Shown here piece after piece: positions 23,522-34,837 of a DNA stretch of 64,000 bases. The first letter of the stretch is position 1; every line of letters starts with the position of its first letter. Under the pieces are notes generated by a model, which searched no databases, had not been told where the DNA came from, and was given only the letters and a program-made list of their open reading frames with translations. Origin of the DNA: Lineus longissimus (lineage: Eukaryota > Nemertea > Pilidiophora > Heteronemertea > Lineidae). Made by a program: the position numbers and the translations under genes. Location: NCBI RefSeq assembly GCF_910592395.1, contig NC_088323.1, positions 10,525,501 through 10,589,500 of the forward strand. The letters run 5' to 3'.

Positions 23522-24345
23522 TTGGAATTGGTCTATGTCTGTGTCCTTGGGATTTGTTGCTGGGAAGAGGGAAGATGGGGAAGTGTGGAAGCATGGAGGT
23601 ACCTCCATGGTGGAAGTAAGGTTTGTCCTCCTGTGGAACTATGGACCGGGGAGGTGGGAGTTGGGGAATACTTGACTTGCCAAACTCAGCTCGACGCCGA
23701 ACTGCAGCGCCACTCGCGGACAAAGATAGAACAACTCGACATTTTTTTCACCGGTTTTCTTGCTGCACATGCGTACCAGCATCATCTTTTGTTGATTTCC
23801 GCTGGTACGCATGCACAGCGAGAAAACCGGTGAAAAAAATGTCGAGTTGTTCTATCTTTGTCCGCGAGTGGCGCTGCAGTTCGGCGTCGAGCTGTGTTTG
23901 GCAAGTCAAGTATTGTGGAGCGACTTGTTGGAATTGGTCTATGTCTGTGTCCTTGGGTTTTTTTGCTGGGAAGAGGGAAGATGGGGAAGTGTGGAAGTAA
24001 GGTTTGTCCTCCTGTGGAACTATGGACCGGGGAGGTGGGAGTTGGGGAATTGTGGAGCGACTTGTTGGAATTTGTCTGTGTCGGTGTCCTTGGGTTTTGT
24101 TGATGGGAAGAGGGAAGATGGGGAAGTGTGGAAGTAAGGTTTGTCCTCCTGTGGAACTATGGACCGGGGAGTTGGGAGTTGGGGAATTGTGGAGCGATTT
24201 GTTGGCTGTGTCTGTGTCCTTGGGTTGTGTCACTGGGAAGAGGGAGATGGGGAGGTGTGGAGGTAGGGTTTGTCTTTCTGTGGAACTATGGATGGGGAAG
24301 ATGGGAGTTGGGGAATTGTACAGAGTTACATTTAATTGTTAGGGT
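23522..24345 (+). repeat. ~133-164 bp tandem repeat, four copies, interrupted by a MITE
   Basis: Each unit holds GTCTGTGTCCTTGGG, GGGAAGAGGGAAGATGGGGA, GTAAGGTTTGTCCTCCTGTG and GGAGTTGGGGAAT. Unit landmarks lie near 23531, 23937, 24070 and 24204. The spacing of the first pair is explained by the insertion at 23671-23910. Long open frames across it are by-products of the repeat. Confidence 0.85.
23671..23910. mobile_element. 240 bp palindromic MITE with TA target duplication
   Basis: Two arms of about 105 bp, nearly perfect inverted copies, start CTTGACTTGCCAAAC and include GACAAAGATAGAACAACTCG. TA lies directly outside both ends (23669-23670 and 23911-23912), as for Tc1/mariner-type insertions. 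It sits inside a tandem-repeat unit, and the uninterrupted units next to it show the empty state. Confidence 0.9.
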
Positions 24346-24606
24346 TCTGTGAAATTGTAACTTGGAAGATGGTACGAGTTGGGGAATGAAGTGAAGTATA
24401 TTTGTCATTGGTTTTGTTGTAGGAGTGGTCCTGGGAGTCGGAGACACTTGTTTCAGCAAATTCGTGATGATAACTGCACTACGGTATTGTGTATCCCCCA
24501 CAGCATTTCTATTTTCCAACACCACCAGTGAACGACGTACCCCTTCCAAGCACGCCTTCCAAATGTTTTAATCTCCGAAATGAAAGTAGTCTTTTTCCGG
24601 TTAAAA

Positions 24607-24726
24607 TTTACAATCCCCGATCGGAAATGACGTAATTTGATCGCATTCAACTATAAATCCATTGAACAGTGGTGCTTCGTTAGTCAACCGATGACCTTTT
24701 TTTGGGGTGTGATCGGGGATTGTAAA
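24607..24726. repeat. Short inverted repeat, 16 bp arms
   Basis: TTTACAATCCCCGATC at 24607-24622 is the perfect reverse complement of 24711-24726. The 88 bp spacer contains no gene. Possible small MITE relic. Confidence 0.6.
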
Positions 24727-24914
24727 CTCGTTCCGTTTTCCAAAATAGTGGGGGTAGGGTGGACTGCAAGTGCAAGTACATGTACCATATTATCTCTCAT
24801 GAATGAGATTGGGTTTGATTGTCCCAGAAATGCATGTTTTATCACAGAAAGATTTTTAAACGACAGCCTTTGGTTATTTGTCTGTACATGTCGACAAAAC
24901 ATAAGCCGATAAAC

Positions 24915-26313
24915 ATGAAAAGTCCTTTTCATGCTATTGCTAACCCCAACCATGACCCTTCTTTTTCATGCTATTGCTACATGTAACCCCAACTGTGACC
25001 CTTCCGTTTCATGATGTTGCTAACCCCAACCATGACTCTTCCTTTCATGCTATTGCTAACCCCAACCATGACTCTTCCTTTCCTGCTATTGCTAATCGGA
25101 ACGGTGACCCTTCCTTTTCATGCTATTGCTACATGTAACCCCAACTGTGACCCTTCCGTTTCATGCTGTTGCTAACCCCAACCATGACCCTTCCTTTTCA
25201 TGCTATTGCTACATGTAACCCCAACCGTGACCCTTCTGTTTCATGCTGTTGCTAACCCCAACCATGACTCTTCCTTTCATGCTATTGCTAACCGGAACGG
25301 TGACCCTTCCTTTTCATGCTATTGCTACATGTAACCCCAACCATGACTCCTCCTTTCATGCTATTGCTAACCCCAACCATGACCCTTCCTTTTCATGCTA
25401 TTGCTACATGTAACCCCAACCGTGACCCTTTTGTTTCATGCTGTTGCTAACCCCAACCATGACTCTTCCTTTCATGCTATTGCTAACCCCAACCATGACC
25501 CTTCCTTTTCATGCTATTGCTACATGTAACCCCAACCGTGACCCTTCCGTTTCATGATGTTGCTAACCCCAGCCATGACTCTTCCTTTCATGCTATTGCT
25601 AACCCCAACCATTACCCTTCCTTTCATGCTATTGCTAACCCAAACCATGACTCTTCCTTTCATGCTATTGCTAACCCCAACCATGACTCTTCCTTTCATG
25701 CTATTGCTAACCCAAACCGTGGCCCTTCCTTTTTATGCTATTGCTACATGTAACCCCAACTGTGACCCTTCTGTTTCATGCTGTTGCTAACCCCAACCAT
25801 GACTCTTCCTTTTATGCTATTGCTAACCCCAACCATGACCCTTCCTTTCATGCTATTGCTACATGTAACCCCAACCGTGACCCTTCCGTTTCATGACGTT
25901 GCTAACCCCAACCATGACTCTTCCTTTCATGCTATTGCTAACCCCAACCATGACTCATCTTTCATGCTATTGCTAATCCGAACGGTGACCCTTCCTTTTC
26001 ATGCTATTGCTACATGTAACCCCAACCGTGACCCTTCTGTTTCATGCTGTTGCTAACCCCAACCATGACTCTTCCTTTCATGCTATTGCTAACCCCAACC
26101 ATGACCCTTCCTTTTCATGCTATTGCTACATGTAACCCCAACCGTGACCCTTCTGTTTCATGCTGTTGCTAACCCCAACCATGACCCTTCCTTTTCATGC
26201 TATTGCTACATTGTAACCCCAACCGTGACCCTTCCGTTTCATGCTGTTGCTAACCCCAACCATTACCCTTCCTTTTATGCTGTTGCTAACCCCAACCATG
26301 ACTCTTCCTTTTT
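24915..26313 (+). repeat. 1.4 kb minisatellite of 36 and 43 bp units
   Basis: Two related units alternate: CATGCTATTGCTAACCCC followed by AACCATGACTCTTCCTTT (about 36 bp), and a longer form with an inserted ACATGTAAC and GTGACCCTTC. In frame, the 36 bp unit reads SFHAIANPNHDS repeatedly. The frames break at every longer unit, so this is not a repeat protein. The array ends exactly where the F2 element starts. Confidence 0.92.
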
Positions 26314-27392
26314 AGCTCACCTCTTAGCAGAGGTGAGCTTATCCCATACCGTGGCGTCCGTCGTCCGTTGTCGTCGTCGTCGTCGTCGTCGTCGTCGTCC
26401 GTCGTCCGTTAGCAGGGCACGTTTCGTAACTGTTAGAGCTATTGAGTTGAAACTTGGTACACATGTACCCTTATGTAATGACACCTGGGAGACCAAGTTT
26501 CGGTCCGATTCGTTTCATGGTTTGGCCACCAGGGGGCCAAACGTTAAAAGTGAAAATATGCAATATCTCCCTTAATAGTAGTTGGGAAATTTTGAAAAAA
26601 ATATGGTAGGTACTTCTAGCAAAGGTGCATCATATATCCTCCGGGTTTTTGATTTGACCTCCTTTTCAAGGTCACAGAGGTCAAATGGTGTAAATTGGCC
26701 GTTAGGATGTAACGATGGCACGTTTCTAAACTGCAATGACTATTGATACCAAATTTGGTACACATTTACCCCTTAGTCAGGTGATCTCAGGGACCGAAGT
26801 TTGGTCCAATATGATTCACCACTTGACCACCAGGGGGCAAAATCCGAAAACCTTAAAAATGTGATTATTCCTTAACTTCTTGCCCGATTGCCACCAATTT
26901 GATATCATGGGTACATCTAACCACCATACAGTATATGTCACACAGGTTTTTAATTTGACCTTCTTGTCAAGGTCACAGAGGACAAATGGCCTAAATTCGC
27001 CGTCAGGCCGTAACTATGGCACGTTTCTTAACTGCAATGACTATTGATCACAAATTAAGTACACATGTACCCCTTGGTCAGGTGATCTCAGGTAGGGGGC
27101 CAAATCCTAAATTCTTCAAAATGCCATTATTCCTAGTTAATGACTTGCCCGATTGGCACCAATTTTATATCATAGGTACATCTAATTCTAACAACCATTC
27201 AATGTGTCACCCGGGTCTTCTTTGATTTGACCTACTTTTCAAGGTCACAGAGGTCGAATGTACTGTAAATTGGCCATTTTGGGGAAATTGTAATTGCTTG
27301 GACCTACATCAAACCTAACACTACATGACACAAGACCATGCTCTTTATCCATCTTTCCTCCACATGAGGTGAGCACAATGGCCCTGGCCATT
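26314..27392 (+). mobile_element. Family F2 element, well-preserved copy
   Basis: Starts AGCTCACCTCTTAGCAGAGG, a hairpin, followed by a (GTC)n-like microsatellite (26356-26405). It ends with AGGTGAGCACAATGG and a CCTGGCCATT palindrome. AGCTCACCT and AGGTGAGC form a subterminal inverted repeat. The interior is about three ~300 bp subrepeats, each starting GGCACGTTTC (26417, 26716, 27016) and containing TCAAGGTCACAGAGGTCAAA or a variant. No protein is encoded. Other copies: 33735-34837, 11151-11878 and a fragment at 38323-38445. GTCY-type microsatellite, hairpins and subterminal IRs resemble DINE-1/HINE elements. Confidence 0.8.
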
Positions 27393-27419
27393 TCATTCAA
27401 CAAATAACATCGTAAAATC

Positions 27420-27830
27420 ATTTCCACTTCCCATCATCCATAGTTCCCATTGATTTTCTTCTTCTGAGTTTTCCAATTCCCATCATTCCCACTTCCCAAC
27501 CTACGGTACATTCCCATTTTGTTTCATTTTTAAAGATATATTTTATAATCATTCCCTCTTCCCATCCTTCCCAGTGTAATTTTCTCAGTGTTTTATGAGT
27601 AAACAACATCCGCAGTTCCCATTGATGTATTTTTCTGAGTTTTCCAGTTCCCATCATTCCCACTTCCCAACCTACCAACCGTACATTCCCATTTTGTTTC
27701 ATTTTGAAAGATGTATTTTAAATCATTCCCTATTCCCATCCTTCCCTATGTTTTTTCTGAGTTTTTTTTGACTGAACAACAAAGTCAAATCACTGCTAGT
27801 TCCCATCATTCCCTATTCCCAATCTAAATT
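27420..27830 (+). repeat. ~175 bp tandem repeat, about 2.3 copies
   Basis: CATTCCCATTTTGTTTCATTTT-type blocks start near 27510 and 27684, separated by TTCCCATC and TTTTCTGAG words in the same order. The third unit is degenerate. Pyrimidine-rich strand throughout. Confidence 0.8.
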
Positions 27831-28103
27831 TCACATAGGTTTATGAACGAACAACTCAATAAAAAAGGATTTTGACTTTGCTGGTAGCTACATAAGTGAA
27901 GTACCATTATCAATTCCCATTTTTCTGGCTACTATACTGTACTTGATCCAAAGAATCTACTTCCAATCCAAGAACCATTTTAAGGGTTGCCAAAAAGCAC
28001 AATGGCACTAGGCCTATGACCCATCATACCACCAAAACATGAACTGCCCAGCATCAATTTGCTGTCGGTATCTGGAAGTGGAATTGAACAAACACCCTTC
28101 GGT

Positions 28104-28756
28104 ATCCTTACTAAATTCGAGAAAAGTTTGTGTGTTTGTTTGTGCGCTCATATCTCCCAGACCGAATGGCTGAGCGACCCCAGATTTTGCATGTAGCATT
28201 TAACGGGTCCCGAAAATGTCCTTACGAAGCCTGATTTTTGAATATCCAACTAACATCCGATATATCACCGTTTATTGGTTTTAGCTAACGTTATTCAGCT
28301 TGCCCGCGCGGCGATTTTACCTTCGCGTCAAGTGCGTCACGGGCGACGTCACTCCCGACACAGCCTGATTGCGTCACGGCTCCGACGTCAGGATCGGTCT
28401 GCTGACGTCATGACGTCACAATGCGACGTCTCGAGCCCTGTCACTTCAGTCAAAAACTTTTGCGCGTTCACACACAGCTTGGTGATCGATTTTTGTTCGG
28501 TATCAAATTGTGAAAAGAAGGTTTGTATATGACGAATGAAAAAGATTGATGATAGGCCTACTGCTGGCCGGTGGGTGTGTTTAGTATCGGCCTTTTGTGT
28601 ACTGTTCCATTGGCCTACTGACATCTCACTTCTCTTCGGTCACTTCATGGTCACCGTTAGATGCTACATGCAAAATCTGGGGTTGCTCAGCCATTCGGTC
28701 TGGGAGATATGAGCGCACAAACAAACACACAAATTTTTCTCGAATTTAGTAAGGAT
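28104..28756. mobile_element. 653 bp foldback element with 103 bp arms
   Basis: The arms 28104-28206 and 28654-28756 are inverted copies with only a few mismatches. They start ATCCTTACTAAATTCGAGAA and include CTCATATCTCCCAGACCGAA. The loop is GC-rich and contains a cluster of TGACGTCA sites. I see no clear target duplication or transposase, so it is a MITE/foldback-type element of unknown superfamily. Confidence 0.8.
28325..28432. promoter_or_regulatory. Cluster of CRE-type TGACGTCA sites
   Basis: GACGTCAC, GCGTCACG, CGACGTCAGG, then CTGACGTCATGACGTCACAA (two overlapping full palindromes) and CGACGTCTCG occur within about 100 bp. TGACGTCA is the consensus for CREB/ATF-family factors. Whether it acts as a promoter is inference; it lies in the loop of a foldback element. 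Confidence 0.4.
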
Positions 28757-29233
28757 TTCTTTTCGTTTATCAATACATCACTTATAGTACACTGAAACTC
28801 TGCTGATGGCGGCCACAGGTACAGTGGACTAGTATACAAAATATGAAATTTAAGTGATTACTGCCATATTTGAATTTTGATCTTGCCGAAATTTGGCGTA
28901 CACATAGAGGGACTTAGATTTATCCTTCAACCAAATAAGAACCATCTCAATTGAACAATGACAAAACATACGACCAATTGGTGAAATAATAAAATTTGAA
29001 CCCTGTCGGCCTGTGACCTTGAGAGGTTGGTCAAGTCAACAACCCCGATCATAATAGAACCCAAGAAATATGAAAAAATGCTTGAAATGAAAAATGAATG
29101 AAGTTCACAAAATTTTAGTCAATTTGTGCCCCTTAGGACAGCTATTCTACTATAGGTCAATTGAGCCAAAAATGAAAAAATGCTCTCAACTTGAGGAATT
29201 TGAAACTATGAATTTGTGCCAATTTATCATTAC

Positions 29234-29296
29234 AGATGACGCGTACCTTGTCCGCAATTGCAACGAAAGATTCTCGCTGATATGGTTTTCAAGGTG
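29234..29296 (+). other. Exon-like segment, partner of 35481-35547
   Basis: After TTTATCATTACAG, an acceptor-like sequence, this reads DDAYLVRNCNERFS. The segment at 35481 has the same 5' context (CCAATTTATCATTACAGATG) and reads DATNLDRNCNRRFLDEPQDD. Both hold the RNCN.RF core. They could be duplicated exons of a host gene, or two copies of a repeat. The protein is not recognised. Confidence 0.3.
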
Positions 29297-29582
29297 AAGG
29301 GTTACATGTAGGTATGTATAATATAGTATGAGATTTTTACTTTCCAATTCATGCTTTTGCGCAAAAGAACTGGAGAGTACAATCGGGTCACTAAATCAGG
29401 AGGCCATATTTGAAGCGGTGATGCCATCTCATTGGTTGCTAGTTAAGGGTTGATCACGAGTTTTGAGAAATGAACCAGCTCACATTGTTTAAATAAGTAC
29501 AAGGCAGCAGCTGTTGTTATGATGGTTCCATTGGATTTTACATTCAATCTACTGGCTATTCTTACGACAGTCATATTCACCA

Positions 29583-29637
29583 AACCTTACCCAGACCCTA
29601 ACCCTTCTTCCTAGCACTAACCCAAACCCTAACCCTC
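29583..29637 (+). repeat. Short interstitial telomere-like tract (CCCTAA-type)
   Basis: Contains ACCCTAACCC, ACTAACCC and AAACCCTAACCCTC within 55 bp, immediately before the 5'-truncated LINE. CCCTAA is the complement of the TTAGGG telomere repeat used by most metazoans. Confidence 0.5.
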
Positions 29638-29638
29638 A

Positions 29639-31449
29639 TTGTTCAATGAGGACATTACTAAATTAGAATGGCCTGCTGCTGATGCTAACGTAGAGCCTTT
29701 GTGTGATGCGTATTGGCAGGAACTCAACAGTCTCCTCAATCACCATGCTCCAGAGGTTGTTAAAACAGTAACCGTCTGTCCATCACAGCCATGGTTCACT
29801 GCAGAACTTACCGTAGCTAAGCGCATGAAGAGGAAAGCTGAAAAGAGATGGCGCCGAACGTTGCTTACCGTCCACATAGAAGCGTTCCTTGAGGCACGAA
29901 ATGCCTTCAACTTTCAATTGACTGCAGCCAAGGTGACCTATTTCAATGGCCAAATCATCGAAGCTGCAGGTTCGAATTCCAAGGAAATGCAAAGGGTTTT
30001 CCATAAACTGTTGCACACAGCACGGGAGATGAAGCTTCCCATGCATTCAGATAGTGCTAGCCTAGCAAACAGATTTGCTGACTTTTTCCAGGAAAAGATT
30101 CAAGTTATTCGACTGGGGCTAGCATCTGATGACAATAGCAATGTGTCCCAGCTCACTGCCGACTCCGGTCAGCTCCTCCAAGAACTGAAGCCGGTCTGTC
30201 TTAAAGAGCTGGTCACCATCGTGAAAAAATCACCTTGCAAGTCCTGCAGACTCGATCCTCTCCCTACTTGGATGGTTAAGGCTTCCATTGACGAATTAGC
30301 ACCAATCCTAGTCAACACGATAAACGCATCGCTGAAAGATGGCCAGGTTCCTGAATCGCTTAAGGTTGCCCTCGTGTCACCGCTGCTAAAGAAACCACAA
30401 CTTGACCCAGAGATCCTCCCAAATTACCGCCCTGTGAGCAATCTATCACTGCTATCGAAGATCCTAGAGCAAGCCGTCGCAATCCGCCTGACCGACCACA
30501 TGGACACATACGGCTTGCACGATATCTTACAGTCCGCGTACAAACGCCACCATAGCACTGAAACCGCTCTACTACGTGTACAGAATGGCATTAGGATGAT
30601 GGTTGACCAACAAGGAGCAGCGATCCTCGTTTTACTGGATTTAAGTGCCGCCTTTGATACTCCATCTTGAGGACTTTCACTCTGTCCAGAAATGGCTGAC
30701 CGAGAACAAACTTAAGGGCAATCCTGCCAAGACTGAAGTCCAGCTCTTTGGGTCACAAAATTCTCTGAACTCACTAAACATTCATACCCTGTCAGTTGCT
30801 GGCACGGAGGTTATTGTTACAGCAGACCCTGTCAGAAACCTTGGGGCCATGTTCAATCAGACACTGTCTATGTGTTCACGTGAACCGGGTGGTTCAGTGT
30901 GCAACATTTCAACTCAGAAATATTGGGCGCATGCGAAGATTTCTGACAGAGGCTGCCACTAAACTTCTTGTTTACTCAACAGTAATATCCAGGTTGGACT
31001 ACTGCAATAGTCTGCTTGTTGGCATTGACGATAAGGTGTTGAATAAGTTGCAACAAGTGCAAAATCTTGCTGCACGCATAGTTACAAGGTCCCGTAAATC
31101 TGACCACATCACCCCAGTCCTTAGGTCTCTCCACTGGCTACCTGTTCACCAGAGAATCCAATTCAAGGTTCTTCTACTAGTCTTTAAATCTCTGAAGGGA
31201 CTTTCACCCACTTACATCTCAGAACTCCTGCCATTGTATGTGCCTGGACAATCGTTGAGGTCTGAAGACAAATGTCTTCTCAGGATCCCCAGGTTTCGCC
31301 TTCGGACATATGGTGGCAGGAGCTTCACAGTCCAAGCATGCAGGCTGTGGAATAGCCTCAGTCCTGATCTGCAGAATGCAGTTAGTGAGCAAATCTTCAG
31401 ACGGGGTCTTAAAACGCACCTTTTTCGAACTTGTTTTGGACCTCATTAG
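29639..31449 (+). pseudogene. LINE ORF2 reverse transcriptase, catalytic core deleted
   Basis: Reverse transcriptase for target-primed integration. Readable parts: a linker region with HAPEVVKTVTV and PWFTAELTVAKRMKRKAE; the RT start with SPCKSCRLDPLPTWMVK; VALVSPLLKKP and NYRPVSNLSLLSKILE; ILVLLDLSAAFDT (first catalytic Asp). At about 30659 it jumps straight to VQKWLTENKLKGNPAKTEV, so the segment with the YADD box is deleted. After a further frame change near 30875 the CR1-typical tail follows: ISRLDYCNSLLVGI, ITPVLRSLHWLPV, FRLRTYGGRSFTVQACRLWN. There is no start codon at the left edge. It is clearly dead. Confidence 0.87.
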
Positions 31450-31503
31450 AGCAATTCTAAATTGGATTTTGCGGGTATAAATGTAAAATTTATTATTATT
31501 ATT
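29639..31503 (+). mobile_element. CR1-like LINE fragment, 5'-truncated and internally deleted
   Basis: A non-LTR retrotransposon carrying part of ORF2 and ending in an (ATT)n tail, typical of CR1/L2-group LINEs. The endonuclease part is missing, and the sequence starts abruptly after telomere-like DNA. The tail is interrupted by the F1 copy A2: ATTATTATT lies left of 31504 and TTATTAACCC lies right of 35227. The LINE therefore inserted first. Confidence 0.85.
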
Positions 31504-32367
31504 AGCTCAGCTGACAAAGTCAGCGGAGCTAGTCAGTGTCCGTCCTTCCATCCTTCCATCCAGCCATCTGTAGACAAAGTTGGGCATTTTGTAATCATAC
31601 AACCGAGGCACTTCAAATCTAGTCTTGCTTATAAACACCGCAGAAAATGTTGCTTACGGAAAAAAATTTGGCGATTCGACTCAAATTCAGCTCCCCAGGG
31701 GGCAAAATGCGGAAATGAAAAAACAATTTTTTGACGCTCTATTCCAGCAGATAAAAGCTTGAAATAAAGTTGAAAAGGTCTTCATGATACAGAAGTTTTG
31801 ATATAAAATAGATTAGTGTCGATTTATATCAACAGTTGGCGGTAGTGAGCAAAACTGTTGTTTGACCCGGGATGACCCCGCTTTAAATTTCCCGCCGAAG
31901 TTCCCTGGAGAACTATCATCAAGAAAATGGCGGCGACCTTTTTATTTCTACCGGAGCGATGATTTGTAAGTGACAAATTTTCTTATTTAAGCCTTTACGG
32001 AAATGTATTTTGGTACGAAACTTCACACGTTTATAGAAAAGATCAACGAGAATGTGTTCAAATGCCCTCATAACGATGAGTTCAACGGAATTTGGTCAAA
32101 ACAACCTTCGAATGGAGTCAACTTTCTTTGCGAAATTGAAGCGACGACCTTATTATTTATCGTAATTTATGCAGATCTGAGTCCAGCTGATGGGTGATGT
32201 TCTGATTTGTGTTCAAACTATTGGAAACTTCGGAATTCTACTATTCTGCAGGAGTATATTATAGCCATTGATGTTGACAGCTAAAAGCACGAAAACTTTG
32301 TTGTTGATCGTCCGTCGGGGCGGATTGATAATGATATGTGGTTGTGCGTCCATTCAGTTAGTTTGAG

Positions 32368-32486
32368 CTGAATGCTAATTAGCGGGATTATCGGGCTAAT
32401 CCCGCTAAGCTCCCTATATATTATTTCCTAGCTAATCCCATTGTTTAGCCCGATAATCCCGCTAATTAGCATTCAGGGGCCTATGG
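32368..32486. mobile_element. 119 bp foldback MITE with TTTGAG target duplication
   Basis: Perfect 32 bp inverted arms (32368-32399 and 32445-32476), starting CTGAATGCTAATTAGCGGGA, plus a 10 bp asymmetric tail GGGCCTATGG. TTTGAG flanks both sides (32362-32367 and 32487-32492). The matching place in A1 near 8575 has only one copy of this word (as CTCAAA), so the empty site is visible. A truncated copy lies at 17468-17535. Confidence 0.9.
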
Positions 32487-33734
32487 TTTGAGAAAGATCA
32501 TGATCATAAAGATGCGTGTTGTGTTATCATAACCGGAAAATAAGTTGAAGTTATTATTAGTACTACGATTCTTACATGAGTAAAAAGTAGACGTTTTAAG
32601 CAACACAATAATGTTTATACTCCCGTAAAAAAACTGTCAATTCTCCTTACCACAGAAGCCAAGCCATTGCTGTTATGGTGTTAAGTTATGAAGGGGCTTA
32701 ATCAATTACCTGCACTCCCTGTGGGGTGAATAACATTACCTTTTGAACAGCTGGCTGTTGGGGGGATGATTGGAACAGCCGGAATACCTGCTGACCTGCT
32801 GAACCCAGGTTAATGTTATTTTCAATTCACGATTGCAGGTCACCTGATTTTCGAGATTTCGCGGGAAATGAAATTGTAAACGAACGCATGTGTGCAGTTC
32901 AAATGTAAACAAAAATGTATTTTTGGTACTTTTGGTTGCTGGACTTGGGTTTTCCCGCAGTTAGGAGCTGGGGTCAAATTGGTGGTCAATTGTTTATGGG
33001 TGCTGTTTTAGTCAGAGGTAGCCCTTGATTATGAAGGGATTTTCAAATTAAGGTGACCATAGTCTTTTTATGTGCTCACCACAGCTTTCAATACTTGATG
33101 TATATGAAGAGGCGTGCGGAACCTGACATGGCCTTACCAAGGAGATCCTCACGGTGCTGAACTTCTAGCTTGCCTGTCGACTAAGTGCCTTTTTGGCCGA
33201 GACATTGCTACATGTAGGAGGAGCACGCATTTTAAATTTATAGTAGTGAAAGTACAGTTGGTTCGAGCCATTTGGAAGCCGACATATGAAGGCCTATATG
33301 GGTTCTCCTTCTTCTCCGTATAAAAAGGGGCATATTGCTGACTAAGGAACAAGGCATATGTACATTGCCTCATCATCTCTATCGGACCAATTGATATACT
33401 TTTATATGCACGCAAACATCACGCCATTTCAGGGTCCGAGTCTGTGGACAATTGGTTTGATTAATTTGTCTCTTCGATATTGCTCCTTTATTGCATTAGA
33501 TTTTCATCGCAATTCAATCTATTCAAGATGTAGCCAATTTGAACCTGTCTGCGCCAAGGATAGATCGACTCACTAGGGATACGCAGCAGAGCACAATGTC
33601 ATGACCCTTTGTATTGTAAATTCCAACCACCTGCAGGACAGGTCAATTTCTCTCAATAAAATTAATTTTGTTGACTCCTGTAATCTTTACCTTATTAAAA
33701 AAAATACAGTGATGTTAGTCCCAAACTGGTCATT

Positions 33735-34837
33735 AGCTCACCTCTTAGCAGAGGTGAGCTTATCCCATACCGTGGCGTCCGTCGTCGTCGTCGTCCGTCG
33801 TCTGTCGTCCGTTAGCAGGGCACGTTTCGTAACTGTTAGAGCTATTGAGATGAAACATTGGTACACATGTACTTTTATGTAATGACACCTTGGAGACCAA
33901 GTTTCGGTCCGATTCGTTTCATGGTTTGGCCACCAGGGGGCCAAACGTTAAAAGTAAAAATATGCAATATCTCCCTTAATAGTTGTCGGGAAATTTTGAA
34001 AAAAATATGGTAGGTACTTCTAGCAAAGGTGCATCATATATCCTCCGGGTTTTTGATTTGACCTCCTTTTCAAGGTCACAGAGGTCAAATGGTGTAAATT
34101 GGCCGTTAGGATGTAACGATGGCACGTTTCTAAACTGCAATGACTATTGATACCAAATTTGGTACACATTTACCCCTTAGTCAGGTGATCTCAGGGACCG
34201 AAGTTTGGTCCAATATGATTCACCACTTGACCACCAGGGGGCAAAATCCAAAAACCTTAAAAATGTGATTATTCCTTAACTTCTTGCCCGATTGCCACCA
34301 ATTTGATATCATGGGTACATCTAACCACCATACAGTATATGTCACACAGGTTTTTAATTTGACCTTCTTGTCAAGGTCACAGAGGTCAAATGGCATAAAT
34401 TCGCCGTCAGGCCGTAACTATGGCACGTTTCTTAACTGCAATGACTATTGATCACAAATTAAGTACACATGTACCCCTTGGTCAGGTGATCTCAGGTACC
34501 GAAGTTTGGTGCGATCTGATTTGCCGTTTGGCCTCCAGGGAGGGGCCAAATCCTAAATTCTTCAAAATGCCATTATTCCTAGTAATGACTTGCCCGATTG
34601 GCACCAATTTTATATCATAGGTACATCTAATTCTAACAACCATTCAATGTGTCACCCGGGTCTTCTTTGATTTGACCTACTTTTCAAGGTCACAGAGGTC
34701 GAATGTACTGTAAATTGGCCATTTTGGGGAAATTGTAATTGCTTGGACCTACATCAAACCTAACACTACATGACACAATACCATGCTCTTTATCCATCTT
34801 TCCTCCACATGAGGTGAGCACAATGGCCCTGGCCATT
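33735..34837 (+). mobile_element. Family F2 element nested in F1 copy A2
   Basis: Nearly identical to 26314-27392: AGCTCACCTCTTAGCAGAGG start, a short GTC microsatellite, three ~300 bp subrepeats, and the AATGGCCCTGGCCATT end. The empty site is readable in A1 near 5369-5374 (ACCAGTTTGGGACTAA flank). Flank comparison places the insertion between two T residues without a clear target duplication. Element insertions into TT are known for Helentrons. Confidence 0.82.

Noticed and set aside
23501-24352. Glycine/tryptophan-rich open frames on both strands
   Set aside because: By-products of the ~133-164 bp tandem repeat and of the palindromic MITE. Frames differ from unit to unit.
24915-26575. Several overlapping plus-strand frames reading SFHAIANPNHD repeats, as if a repeat protein
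   Set aside because: The frames follow from a 36 bp minisatellite unit and are broken wherever the 43 bp variant occurs. The array simply ends at an F2 element.
29639-31449. Functional reverse transcriptase
   Set aside because: The endonuclease and the segment with the YADD catalytic box are missing, and the frame changes at least once more.
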